Assembly: GCA_029379385.1 (NCBI GenBank)
Contig: CM055605.1
Span: 6,731,001 to 6,795,000, forward strand
DNA length: 64,000 nucleotides
Source: Quillaja saponaria
Taxonomy: Eukaryota; Streptophyta; Magnoliopsida; Fabales; Quillajaceae
Direction of reading: 5' to 3'
The position numbers were made by a program, and so were the translations under genes. Positions within the stretch are counted from its first letter, which is position 1. Every line of letters begins with the position of its first letter. The notes beneath the pieces were generated by a model. It was not told where the DNA came from. It ran no database searches and saw only the letters and a list, made by a program, of their open reading frames with translations. Shown here in pieces: positions 1 through 12,609 of the stretch.

Positions 1-2064
1 TATTTTTTGTGTGGGAGGTGTGAGAATATGTTATTATATATTTTACATTTTTATCCTAAAATGTGTAATTCCAACATTAGTAGGTATTTGAGAAAAAAGA
101 TACAAGTATATTTGTCATCATAAGCAAAATTATAATATACCTCATCTATCTTCGAAGACTCTCAATTTGAAGCAGTTAAAAATAAAAATAAAAGATTTGG
201 AAAATACATGTATCTCTTTATTTAAAAACAAAATTGTCGAACTAAAAAAAAAGTGCCATCTCCTCTCATCTCATTTATCTCATTTTCTCTCAGTCCATTC
301 CCCTCCATAGCTCCAAATGAGTCCTTAGAAAAATATTGGAGTTGATAATTCCTCTCTTTTATCATTTGAATCTCCATATATATGTTTGAGTACTTAAGAC
401 TCATTAATAATAATGCAATACGGCAATACCTAATAATTAGTCCTTACTCCTTAGAACCACCACTAACTATGGAGGCTTTTGTGTATGCTTATCAAATAAA
501 CCCAGCCTAAGCACACTAAATAGACCAGCGCAGCGAATCACATTAATCTTCTTAATTATGACTTATGAGAACAAATCAATGATTCATTATCACGGTTGAA
601 CAGACACTATCTCTTGTTCTCATTTTTTTATGATTCTTGTATAAATAAGCAACAGTTTCAACTGTTGTTTTTTTAGGGATATTCAAAGATACAAATTTTC
701 AAATACCCAATAATTATTTCATGGTCTTTGTTATTACTTCAATCATAGTTAAAAGTATAATTTGATACAGTTGTAGGGTTTTCACATCTCATTCCTCGTT
801 TCTTGGTGGTTTTGAAGGTTTCCAACTCAATTCCTTCACCGCCACCAATACCAAGCAAACCTCTGTTTGTCTCTCCCAAAAAAATTTCTATGCAAAATTC
901 TTAAAATATGGCAAACACTTTACCTCTTTTTTTTTTTTTTTTTTTTTTTTTTCTTTTTTATGAAACTTGTAGCTCTTATTATGGGTTTGGGTATTGACAA
1001 GTTAAATTTAGATATCTTAATATTTGTCATATATAATGACTTTTACTTGTCAGACAAATATGTACCTAAACTAGAAAATTAATATATTGAAATTTAAATT
1101 TTTTTAGTGAAATGGCCATTTAGTGAAATAAAAATTCTTTGGACGTAAATTTTTGTGATCTATATTAATAGAGGCCAATTTATAAAATTTTAAAATATTC
1201 AGATGATTTGTGATTTTTCATAAAAAGATGTGAGGACATAAGTGAATTTTCAAAAAAAATAGTGAGGGCATAAGTGATATTTCAAAAAACTAGTGAGATC
1301 AAATTTATAATTTTAATATACTTATAAACAATTTTCATAAATTAGTTGAGTTAGCAATCTTGCATCCGTACCTGCATGTATCCTGAAAACATAACACAAA
1401 TATTGAAAATACTCTTATGAATATGTTTATTAAGAAATATGTATAATTATAATTTTATTATATTAATTTAGTGATGTCATGTAATCATTTAAATTAAAAT
1501 AAGAAATTAATATAAAACAAATAAATAATCATTCTAAATAGTAATTTAATTAAATAAACAATAATACTTTATAGATTTGACGAAAGCAACTCAATATTTT
1601 TACAAACTATGACAATTTAAATTATAGTTATTAATTTATTACATATCATTTTATAAATAATTGTTATTTATATCTCATTTTAAAGTTTTTATATTTGTAA
1701 TGGTTAGAAGAAACATTCAAAATAATTTAATGAATATATACATAGTGTTAACATCTATTCACATATACTTAAAAAAAAAAAAAAAAACTTGGATCAATCG
1801 CAAATTCTGAACGAATTAGAATTTGGATATTGAAATACTCGTGAAAATAAATAAATAAATAAATAAAGTTTTGTAATTCATGTGTCTGATTCTGACGGTT
1901 TGACCATACACAAGCTTCCTCTTGTTGCTTCAATACTGAACGTCCAACCTCCTTATTTCTCGGCTTTTCTCATAAGAGAAGATACAGACGCAGATTTCAA
2001 GAGCATTGTGATTGTGAAGGTGAAAACTGAAGCATTTCCAAAGAGTTTGTCGAGGTTTCCAACA
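1..2064. other. AT-rich 5' flank without a recognised gene
   Basis: No supportable coding region. The stretch holds a T-tract near 928-952, a short degenerate tandem repeat near 1229-1310, an A-tract near 1771-1786 and an AAAT-type microsatellite near 1848-1867. The final part, about 1880-2064, is probably the promoter and 5' untranslated leader of the transporter gene that starts at 2065. A reading frame opening at 1882 runs in frame into that gene, but its first 61 residues look unlike the transporter family and are probably leader sequence. Confidence 0.6.
1229..1310. repeat. Degenerate three-unit tandem repeat, about 31-34 bp
   Basis: Three successive units each begin with a GTGAG-type core followed by a CATAAGTGA-like segment and a TTTCAAAAAA run. 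The third unit is truncated. It looks like a fragment of an old transposon end or a minisatellite. No terminal repeats were found around it. Confidence 0.5.
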
Positions 2065-5000
2065 ATGGCGGATCGGACGAGGCCACTCGTCAAGGAGGAA
2101 ATCGTAACCTACGCTTATCTTCTTCTTTACGTCGCCCTCTCTAGCGGCCAAATCTTCTTCAACAAGGTTCTTATAAAGCAAACTCTTCTCTCTGTCAATT
2201 TATACATGTTTTAATCACATACCATAGAAAAATTAGTCCTTTGTTTGATTACTGAGAAAATGTAGGAAAAAATCACAGGAAATCTTACTGTTACTAAGAA
2301 GAGTTATAAGTATTGACTTCAATGATAAAATTTAAAGCATTAGTATAAATGTACTGGGTTTGGTTCCAGTAAAGCATGAGTAAAAATGAATGAAAGGAGA
2401 ACACTTTTCTCATATACCTTAATTTAGGGAATATTGTATAAAATTATCAAGCAACATTTCATTAGTAGAATGCTGATACATATTTACTGAGAATCATGTT
2501 AATTTTGGATTTAAATGTTGGTCCCTATTTGTTTGACTGGAATATAAAGTGTCTATGATATGATAGTTTATTCCCCTGGCCCAAGCATGGCCATCTGATT
2601 TTATATAATAAAAAAGGTAAAACCACGTTATCTATTGTACTGTTTTTCTGTGTCTGATACAGGATTTTATTTTCAATTTGTCAATTGCAGTGGGTTTTGT
2701 CTTCTAAGGAAATCAATTTCCCTTATCCTCTTGGATTGACTCTACTTCACATGGTCTTTTCCACTGTCTTATGTTTTGTATTAACCAAAGTTCTGAAGGT
2801 ATGTATTTTGTGGACATTGTTACAGATAGCGGCTGTAGCATCATGCAATAAAATATCCTAATGGATTTACAAATTTGAGATTTGTTTCCTTACAGATTAT
2901 GAAGGTTGATGAAGGAATGAATATGGATATGTAAGTAACGAATGAGATATTATCCCTGTGTGTCATGTTAAATTTATTATTTTCTACTTCATATTTGGTG
3001 GTGAATTAAAATATAATTGCTGTGCATTTGTTGATACATGAATGACGGGATCATTAAAATATCTTCTTCAGATTGGATATATAGAAAAATCTGCTGATAA
3101 AAGAGATAAGAATATAAAAAGAAACAATGTGGGATGTCAAAGTACGAAGTCAGAGTTTTGGCATGTATGATTGCAGGGCTTCTTAATTTTCTTAAACTGG
3201 TTGTACATAGATCAGTAAAATAAGTAGAATATGATGCTTTTTTTAAATGTGATGCTTTTTTTTAGGTATGAATAAAAACTTCTCATCATTTGAGCTACCT
3301 TTTTCTCCCCTCTTTCTTTTGGGCATTTTATCATTTAGCCCTGTTGAACACTTAATAGCTGGGAGTAGATTAGACATAAATACTTCTTTTCTGGTATATT
3401 CAGTCATCATTCGTCAACTGCCAGAAAAATATTAGGAGAGACGAACTGTTAGAAGACTAGCCAAATTAAGGGAAAAGTTTCTACCAAACAAAAAGGAGAA
3501 AGGTTCAAAGTTGATTAAAGACATACCCAATTAGGTAATGCAAGAGTACTACAAGATCAAGTCAATGGGTAAGGTAAAGTGTTATAAGAGTTTTAGGGTG
3601 TTGCCTTGTTATAAATAAAGGCTTATGGAAAAAATCTAAGGGACTAAGTTTGATCAATAAAAAATTAGCCTTTGGTTTTTCAAATGTTGGAAGTTCAGTG
3701 CCAAAACTATGTCATCAGTAAAAGTCTCTTTGATTTGGTTGAGGTGCAGGACGTTTATTTTAGTGTGCAGGCATCAAAAGATTTGTTTGATGGTCATGTA
3801 TTCTTTAGTATGCAGGCACCAATCAATTTGTTTGATGGAGTTTAGAGGAAATTTACATCTGGTCTGATTGGACAGTCCCTGATATAGATAGGATTCTAAA
3901 AAGCTTTAGCAAATGCTGGCTCCTTCTTTGCAAGATAGTAAACTTGGTGTTTTGTATATAGGTTTTTTTTTTTTTTTTTTTCATTTGGCATAATGATGAA
4001 TTTTGAAATGATGTACTTTTGAGAGAATGGGTTTGTTGAATCCCTGTGCTAAAAGATCGATTATTATTATGAGCTTACAGCTGGAGCAAGAGAATTTGAA
4101 TTTGTTTACTTTTCACAAGTTCATGATTACTGATGCTAAAATGTGCTTTCGGATAGATTAGATTTATGCTCCACTTATAACAGGGCCTTAATTCTTTCAG
4201 ATATGTGACATCAGTTATGCCAATTGGGGCAACGTTTGCAATGACACTGTGGCTGGGAAATACCGCCTACCTGTACATTTCTGTTGCTTTTGCACAAATG
4301 TTAAAGGCAATTAGTAAGTAATCCTTTTTCGTTTTGAATAAGACAAGAAGAAATATTAAAATGATAAGAAAATAAAAGTACAAGTGCCTTGATAAAGAAA
4401 CATTACATGAAATGAGAAAAAGTAAAAAATAATTGAGTAATCACTAGAAAAATGATCTTTCCCTTCGCGTCACTATCCCCCTTAACTAGATATCTAGAGC
4501 CAGTAGTAAGTAAAGCATAAAGTGCTGGAAGGTATGTTTCAATTTCTATGTTCAGATATCATCAAGATCAATTCTCCAGGCTGGCCAACAAGCCCTACAA
4601 ATTGACTACTATTATTAACAATTTGAACAAATTATTGAACCTTCAATCATGAAATAGATTGTAAAAATCACTTTGGTTCTCTTAATGATAATTGCAGTGC
4701 CAGTAGCTGTTTTTGTGCTTGGAGTAGCTGCCGGACTTGAGGTGATGAGCTGCAGAATGCTTTTAATCATGTCAATGATAAGTTTTGGTGTTCTAGTAGC
4801 TTCTTATGGAGAGATAGATATCAGCTGGATCGGAGTAGTTTACCAGATGGCTGGTGTTGTTGGAGAAGCTTTAAGACTTATCTTCGTGGAGATTTTTGTT
4901 AAAAGGAAGGGTCTCAAGTTGAATCCTATATCTGTCTTGTATTATGTTAGTCCCTGCAGGCATGTGGTACATCTATGCTTTTACATTTATGTTTGTCAGC

Positions 5001-6646
5001 AATCTTTAAATATATTTCTTCCAGTTCCGTATGCAGAAGATTTTGCATTGTGTAAAAAAACTGTGATTGTTATGCAGTGCGCTATGCCTAATTATTCCAT
5101 GGATTTTTCTAGAGAAGCCGAAGATGGAAGTGTATGGTTCATGGCACTTTCCACCAGTTGTGCTAATCCTCAATTGTCTCTGTACTTTTTCCCTTAACTT
5201 ATCAGTTTTCCTTGTGATTAAACATACAAGCGCTTTGACCATTCGTGTTGCTGGGGTTGTCAAGGACTGGGTGGTTGTCTTACTGTCTGCCCTTCTCTTT
5301 GCGGATACAAAGTTGACAATCATAAATTTGTTTGGCTATGGCATAGGTAAATATCTCATACATATACCAATATAGTTTTCCCTATGTGTTTAAGTTACCA
5401 TGAGTATTTTGTAAGATGTCTCTTACTTATGTGATACTTTCTCATATAGTAATATACAAAAGTAACAAAACACCAGCTTTAGAGAAACACTGCAACTCTT
5501 TACGTGTATGCACAAGAAAATGCTAATCTTAAGTCGAGCTTTGTTTGGGAAGAGCTGTATATTTGCGGCAAATACTATTTGTGGAGTTCTCTTTACGATT
5601 TTAATTAGTTGTATCTTGGAGATCAAGACATACCTTCTTAAGGCATCAAATTATCTATGTCTCTCTGTGTTATTCTTTTTAGTGTGTAAGAGTGGATGAG
5701 AAGTGGGAGAAAGGGGTTTCCAGTAGAGATATAATGCAGCCTTATAAATGTATTATAACATCCTTAAATAGATAATCATAATCCCGAGGACACCCTCCTT
5801 TGTTTGAATAACCTTGAGCCTTGCATATTTGGTTGTAGAGCAGGTGACATTGTTTCTATGTTGACAAAGGTAAAATATGATTGCTATTGTTGGCCAAGTC
5901 TAGACATGTTCCTTCAGTTCCAGTTCTGGTCTTAAACCAGTTTCTAAGACAAGAAACAATTCATCAAGTAGAACATCATCCGGAAACTCAACAGGTCCAA
6001 TTTTAAATACAACAAAATATTTAACAAATAGAATTTTGTGAAGAAAGACCTAACAAATATTTCCGGCAATTGCCTATAGGATGTGTTGCTGTCAGAAGAG
6101 TAACTTGTTTCTAGGTTTTCCAGTAAATTTCCTGGCTATAGTTTATGACATACTTCATTTTTACTAAAATTTTAAATTACTTATGCTGTTATGCATTCGT
6201 TGTTAATTAATTCTCCATCTAGGTCATTCGCTTCTCATTTTTTAATGGAAATTGTATGCTTAGTGATATATGTCATTGGAGTCAGACTCGGGGCTTGTGC
6301 AAAAGGTAGTTATTACTTCTTAGTTTAAATAGAAAACTACTTTAGTAAATCATATTTGATTTAATGATATATAGCAAATGTAGAATGGTAATAGGAAACT
6401 TAAGTTAAATGATACAATAAAACATAAAGTGACTTGGTAGTTCAAGGACACTGGAAGTGAGAGGCTGTCAGCCCTTGTAAACATGAGGAGAAACTTTTTT
6501 TAATAGTGTTTATTTTTTCTGCAGCCATTGCAGGGGTAGCGGCATATAATAATCACAAGTTGAAAAAGGAAGGTTCTGAAGGCAGTTCAGATGAATCTAG
6601 AGATGTTCAATCTGTACCTATGGCCACATCTTCAGCTTCCAAGTAG
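2065..6646 (+). CDS. Nucleotide-sugar / triose-phosphate translocator family transporter (At3g14410 type)
   Basis: A multi-spanning membrane transporter of the drug/metabolite superfamily (TPT/EamA fold), probably in the Golgi or another endomembrane; the substrate cannot be read from sequence. I reconstruct seven exons: 2065-2166, 2691-2798, 2896-2930, 4201-4313, 4698-4959, 5078-5346 and 6525-6646. They join in frame to 336 aa. The start is the ATG giving MADRTRPLVKEEIVTYAYLL, because the family begins this way. Family blocks visible are NKWVLSSKEINFPYPLGLTL, LWLGNTAYLYISVAFAQMLK, SYGEIDISWIGVVYQ, HTSALTIRVAGVVKDW and YNNHKLKKE, with about 9-10 hydrophobic helices and a Ser-rich cytosolic tail. 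All introns are GT-AG except intron 5, whose donor is CAG|GCATGT. The only recognised neighbour is a decayed UBP25-like gene, matching the Arabidopsis order as I recall it. Confidence 0.9.
4960..5077 (+). other. Probable GC-AG intron of the transporter gene
   Basis: The upstream exon ends in ...CCCTGCAG and the next bases are GCATGT. The acceptor is TTATGCAG before 5078. Only this junction keeps the frame and gives the family-like join SPC-SALCLIIPWIFLEK. The nearby GT at 4966-4967 would shift the frame. Confidence 0.75.
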
Positions 6647-6872
6647 ATAAATCAATCTTTTGAGGTATGTATACCACTTCTCAACAAATAGTTTTTGTTC
6701 ATAATATTTGCATTTTCTCTCTCCTCTCTTCACTAAAAAAGTGGCTTATTTTTCTCACTGTTTCATTGGTCCGGTCTTCTCTTCGAAGATTTATCTGAAT
6801 ACGAGACAGTGGTATATTGTCCAGTTTATGTTGTAACAACAGACTAAAGTTTCATGTTGTATATTCTGTTCC

Positions 6873-6878
6873 AATAAA
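6873..6878 (+). promoter_or_regulatory. Likely poly(A) signal of the transporter gene
   Basis: A canonical AATAAA lies 227 bp after the stop codon. A GT/AG pair at about 6665/6951 could also define an intron in the 3' untranslated region, in which case the true 3' end lies further downstream. This was not resolved. Confidence 0.4.
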
Positions 6879-6879
6879 G

Positions 6880-8939
6880 CACCTTCATGGAATAATCTCA
6901 TTCTGTAGACTGTTGCAGCTGATGGTACATTTTCATGTTTGATAGGAAGAAGCAGAATGTCAGAATAAAAACTTGATTAGAACTGTATCATCAGAACAAG
7001 AAAGGCACTGATAGTAAGGACCTTCCATTGTTGAGGGACCTCAAATCAACTATAGGCAATGGTGAACGTTTTGAAACAGTTGCTGGAGCTTCAGTTACAA
7101 TGACTTATACTTTAGTTAAATTACGAAAATCATCTAAACACAAAAGCTCAGCATTTTATAGAGAGAACCTCGGACCTCCGATGCTGATGAGAAGGGTCTC
7201 AGTATGCAGTTTCTTACATGGGGAATCTCTTGTAGAATGTTTTTGTTGGTGTCAGATGTTGTATTTTGAAAAGGATTGAACATGTCGGGTTTCCAAGTAT
7301 GGCTAATTTGACTTGATAGGAGGGCATTTGTGGTCTCACCCATGCAGAGTCAGAATATTTGTACCAATATTACATTTTCTTAAGTTGATTCTTACATGTC
7401 AATTTGAAGATATATATGAAATACAAAGAACACGTATTGTGTTAGGTCTAAGAACATGCACAAAAATAGAAAACAGGCTTTCTGATATTGACTCCAATCC
7501 CAGCGGGCATCTTTTACGTTACAGAAAACCTGTTCACCTGCAGGGAGAATGGCAACATAATTAAGAAGTGAAGCTTTATAAATGAGAAATGAATTATAAA
7601 TTAGAGGGAAGGTCCAACTATTCGTATTCAAACTGAGAGTGGAACAAGGAGGGGAAGTTCTAGAAGATCTGAGCTTTCTCTCAAGATACTCACTCGTTAG
7701 AACTATATAAACAAGTTGCAATTGGATTCAGAGGCTTTCCTTTTGAACAACAAAGTAACACCTAGCCTTCCCAATAAACCAACAAATGAATGCCATATTT
7801 GTTTGCAAAATCTGCAGGGACTGTGGAGCAGATACGTTCACACTGTTGACACTACACCATCGTTGATAAAAAATAGTCCAATGTTTTCTACCATTATTGT
7901 AAGAAGAAGAAGGAATTTCAAGCCAAAGTAGAGAAGAGAAGTTGAAAAAGAAAATTAGCATGTTGGGCAAATAGGAATCTCTTTGCATTTCCAAGCAAAC
8001 AAGTTTACCATTGCAGCTTTCACTTTTACACTTACTAACAGCAAAAATACCAAAATTTTATAGACTGCTCCCTTTTAAACTGTCATATATTGACGAGTTA
8101 CAATGACATATCTAATAACACGTAAATATTTGTTTTTCAATCAATTTACAATAAAATAATAATACTAGCTCATAAGTCAGTTGACATTATGTTAATTTAC
8201 AAATAAACTTTACTACTTTAGTAACATATTAAACCTCAACCAAATTACTGATTTGCATATTATTCTTTCATATGATATGGGTGTTCTAACTTTCTCTTTT
8301 TTCACTTGTAGTAAAATTTACTTTTTGGATAAATTATTCTAATGCTTAAGTGACCCACATTTATTTATGTTTTAGAATGATTATTGCGACTATAATCACA
8401 TATTAAGTGTTAATTTTATTTTGTAATTTGAGATGATTGTGATAAATGAAGAAGAATTTCACATTGATAATAATGTACAAGATATTATTGGTCACTAACA
8501 CTAATGAGTTTCTTAATACTTGTTAAAGAATTAAAAATAAAAAATTGATAATATTTATTATAACAATTAATTATTATTTAATTTATAAATTATTAATTTA
8601 AAAAAAAAATTTAATTTCCAAAATCCCCCCTAAAAATTATCTTTCAATTCTAACTGTATTTAAAAATCTCAGTGAAAATAAATTTATAATATTTTATTAA
8701 TATTTGAAAATTTCATACACTGTTTACTAGGAAGGGCGAAGGCGGCAGAAAGAGAGGGAAAGGGGAGGGAGAGCGATGCGATTGTACTGGTCGTGGTGGA
8801 GGTGCTGTAGCACTCGAACCAAGCCGTACGATGCTACCGGAGAGCTGAGGGAGGTCGTTTTTGATGGCCGAACTTTCACTTCTTTCTACTTCTCTCAAAA
8901 ATCTTCAATTTCAATTGAAAAAGCCCTAATTTTTTCTAT
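6880..8939. other. Intergenic stretch, no gene recognised
   Basis: Several short open frames occur between 7028 and 7990 on both strands. None resembles a known protein and they overlap one another. The first part may be extended 3' untranslated region of the transporter. From about 8040 to 8700 the DNA is very AT-rich. Around 8730-8900 it becomes purine-rich and GC-richer, as in a plant 5' leader, and may be the promoter or leader remnant of the decayed protease gene that follows. Confidence 0.5.
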
Positions 8940-11900
8940 TTATGATTCATGCGATTCTACTTCGGAGGGATGGAAGTGGGACTGTCCGTTTTGTATATTG
9001 GAGAAGCGGATTGTACGGTATTTGAGAGTGGATCTCAGTCTAGACACCCCCTCCAAGATCCAGAGCTGTCTCAGGATTTTGGCCGAACACTTCCGCTGCG
9101 GCCGCCAGGAGGATGCCCACGAGCTCTGAAGGTATGTTATTGATGCGTGCCACAACACATGTCTCCGTCTTAAGAAGCTCAGGCGCAAACGGGGTGCTTT
9201 GCAGAGCCAGGTGAATTGTCTTTCTTGTGGAAATGAGTCGAACAAGGTTGATGAAATAACGGATATTAGTCTTGATGTTTTGCATAGTAATTCGCTTAAA
9301 GAGGCCATGCAGAAGTTCTTTCAGCCTGAGGTTTTGAATGGAAATAATAAGTACAAATGTGACAAGTGAAAATGCCCACTTCATTTCCTGGCTACTTGCT
9401 ATGCTGTTCTGATTGAGAAACTTATGCTTGTTTAGCTGTAAGAAATTGGTGGCAGCGAGGAAACAAATGTCTATACTTCAAGCGCCTAATGTTCTTGTAA
9501 CCCAACTCAAGGTTTGGTTATTCGTGGCCTGTGTTATTGATTTCAAAGTTGCTGATGTTAGTGGCGTCAATCCTTTTTAATTAAAGTATGTTGTAATTTT
9601 CTGGCAGAGATTTGAGGGCATATTTGGTTGCAAGATCGACAAGACTGTTGCATTTGAAGAGGCTTTGGTGCTTTCAAGCTTCCTGTGCAAAGCGAGCCAG
9701 GTGGGGTTCAGATTGTCAAGCTTCATATTTTGACACCATCCATATTCAGATTATAATCATAGTTGTCGAATCAAGAATTGTATGATTCAATATAAATTCT
9801 CAAAATAAATATTTATAATTAGACATCTAATATTTGTACCTTTAGGGGAGGGGAATTGAAGTTTTTTATTCTTCTTCTTGTTATAGTTCTTTTATTTCTT
9901 ATTGTTCAAGAAGAATATAAAAGATTGCTAGCTTTTGCATTTAAATCAAAGAAATACTACTAAAAAAAAATAAAAAAATAGCAAGAATATTAACACTAAC
10001 AACTTTAAATGATGTGGCAGGGATATTATAAATAGAGGAAAGAACAGAGTCTTTTAGTAAGTGTTTGGAAAAAAAAGAAAGGGTAGAAAGCATGAAGAAT
10101 AAAAACTGGGGATGCATGGCTGAAGTAGACTTCTGAGTTTCTCCGGCCGGCTAGTAAGCCTTGCAACTTTCTGCCTACGTCTAAACCTAGAATGTTTGAC
10201 TCAGTGGTGACTCATACAATTCAATTGATTTTCCCTATTTACTTATGGTTTGGTCGATTCATGCATGATTCTTGAGTCTTTTTGATTCACCCCTGCAATG
10301 TGTATCATTTAGGTTCTAAATTGAATCTACTTGTAGGATTCGACTTGTGAATTGTACGAGTCTGATAACAGTGATTATAATTTCAATCACATCGAAACTA
10401 TTTAATTCAACTAAAGTTTAGCTTCTCGAAGTTGTCTTGAGTTATATGAGATATAGCTCTAATTGATATATAGATGAGATGATGTAGTTGTAGCTTTGAT
10501 TATTGAAGATTGAGTTTTGTCTATTTTCCTTTTTCCTTTGATTATCTTCTAGGTACTGTCTCTCTTGGTTTTCCCCATTACTAAGTCCAAATGCTTAATA
10601 TTTCAAAAATACCCTTAAGCCTTTCAGAGGAACTACCAGGAAAGGAAAGTGAAAAACCCCCAAAAAAAGAAAAAAGTTATAATTATTTTGGGATATCTTA
10701 AAAGGGAAAGATACACCTATAAAATGGGACAGCTGGTGTAGTGAAAATTTGAACTGCATTCTGAAACAAGTTTCCTTTGCTTATTTCTAATCCAAATTTC
10801 ATGAAGGAAATCAAGATGGTTATTTACTTAGTACGCGGATCGGTATGTTACACGGGATGAGAATGAGAAAGTAGAACGTTAAATGTGGTATGATAGGGGT
10901 AGGCTTATTAGGATTGCTTAGTTGGAACAAAATACGTTGGTTTGGAACATGGAATGCTTTTTAGGATCACATAATGTAATAATTACATATATATTGAATT
11001 ATTTTTAGATAACTAAACATATAAGCATAATAGAAAATGAAAAATTAGGTGTCTATTCTCCTTCCTGAAGAAAATGAGAGACAACAACATGGCTACATAA
11101 GAAAAAGATTTCCAATTTATAAAAGATTTTGGTTGTGGATTGTCTAGGTAAATATTTTTCTTGATGATTTTATGATTTTGTTCGTTTCATCATTGATTTT
11201 AATGATCGGAGCGCTCAAAATGCTAAACGCTGAAAGTATTGTTCCAAGTTGAAAAGGATCCTCGTTTGTGATTGAAGAATCCAGTTCATAAGTTGATACA
11301 TAAGTAGGAATCTCTATTAACAATACTTATACTTTTTCTACCTTGCAGATTCCAGTTGCTCACCTACAGAAATGGATTGCTTAATCAATCAGTGCTAGGT
11401 CATACTGCTTATAATTTATGCAGTTTAATGCTTACATGGTTTCTTTACCTATTTAGTTATTTTGAGCCAGTTTAGTGTTGTTGTATGTAACATTAGTAAC
11501 TTGTAGTCATTATGATGTTATTTTTCTCTCTCAGTAGAAGTTTGGTCAAGTAGTTGTTTCATCTCCAGCATAGTTCATATGACTGCTACATTTCTTGCTT
11601 GTTCCATGTAATTACTATGTTGTTTTCTCTAATAATGTTATGATAGTGCAGGATCCACAACCAGAATATAAGCCCTTTGGTACCATTGTTCATTCAGGCT
11701 ATTCACCCGAGTCTGGCCATTATTAAGCTTATATCAAGGTATCGAGACACCTTTCCAGCTCCCTTTTAATCAATCTCTAAATTTAAGATGCAGTTGTAAA
11801 CTTTTTCTTCGTACTAAGTTTTCTTCTTGTTTGCAGGATGCTATGGGTCGGTGGTACTGCTGCAATGATTCATTCGTATCACTTTCAACATTGCATGAAG

Positions 11901-12609
11901 TATTGTCGGAAAAAGTTTATGTCCTTTTCTTCTCTCGTACTAACCAGAGAACAGTATCTGTGAGCAAAGCTGTTACTTCCAATGGAGTAAAGTTTCATGG
12001 TTGTAATGGCAGTGAGGCATCTAAGTCCCCAGAGATTGCCGTTCCACAGAAACCGGCGCATGCAAAACCAAATGTTGAACAATCCTCTAGGAATGATGTG
12101 CCAACCATATCTAAGGTTGGCAAAACGCCTTCTAGCCTACAGATGAAGTTTAATTGTGTTGGAAATTCTAGTTCCAAAGAACGCCCTGCGACTGACAATG
12201 GGAAAGTTGATGTCCATAAGAGTCAATCCACAATAATGAATTGGTGTGTGAAAGACTCAGTTTCTATGATCAGTGAGAAAGACTCATCTTCAATAAGCAG
12301 GATTGGTTTTGGGAAAAATAGAAAAGTCACTTCTGTTCACGGTGAGAAGGGAGAAGAATCTTTGTTAGCAAATGGAAAAATTGATGGTATACACTGTGTT
12401 GGTATTAGTCTCGTAAAACCAGATCTTGGAGAAGACACTAGTAGAAGGAGCAATGTGATTATTGTTAGAGGGACAGACTCCATAAATTGGAAAATAATGG
12501 TTTTAAGAACGAGCATGGGATATCAAGGAATAAGAGAAAACTGCAGGAGGGATCCTGCATCCTGCTTGCAGATGATGACATGTCTCAAGAAAAAGTCAAA
12601 GAGATAAAA
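8940..12609 (+). pseudogene. Decayed ubiquitin carboxyl-terminal hydrolase, UBP25-like
   Basis: Homologous blocks appear in the family's order. They are WDCPFCILEKRIVRYLRVDL, AEHFRCGRQEDAHE, RYVIDACHNTCLRLKKL, LQSQVNCLSCGNESNK, then KKLVAARKQMSILQAPNVL (exon 9436-9511), RFEGIFGCKIDK (9608-9700), DPQPEYKPFGTIVHSGYSPE (11652-11738) and GRWYCCNDSFVSLSTLHEVL (from 11837). Lesions: the N-terminal Cys box (GLxNLGNxCxLN) with the nucleophile is absent; a TGA at 9127-9129 interrupts HEF-LRYVID; about 20 residues are missing between RRKRG and ALQSQ; a TAA at 11724-11726 falls inside the catalytic His box GHYYAY; and near 12490 the frame shifts, since the conserved-looking KRKLQEGS continuation is in another frame. 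Introns with GT and AG ends survive, so it is a once spliced gene and not a processed copy. No active protease can be made from this copy. Confidence 0.85.
9751..10380. mobile_element. Inverted-repeat element inside the UBP-like pseudogene
   Basis: The left end at 9751 reads TTATAATCATAGTTGTC. The reverse complement of the right end at 10380 reads TTATAATCACTGTTATC, 14 of 17 identical. The similarity continues more weakly inward, through CGAATC/GATTC-type segments. It is about 630 bp with no long reading frame, so probably a non-autonomous DNA transposon. It lies within the roughly 1.95-kb intron between the 9608-9700 and 11652-11738 exons. No convincing target-site duplication was seen. Confidence 0.5.

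Noticed and set aside
1882..2064. An N-terminal extension of the transporter (frame opening at 1882)
   Set aside because: In frame, but the extra residues do not resemble family N-termini, while ATG 2065 gives the expected MADRTRPLVKEE start.
9366..9435. A stop codon after NNKYKCD as a further lesion in the UBP-like pseudogene
   Set aside because: It lies just inside an intron. A GT donor at 9366 and an AG acceptor at 9435 rejoin the frame as KCDNCKKLVAARKQ.
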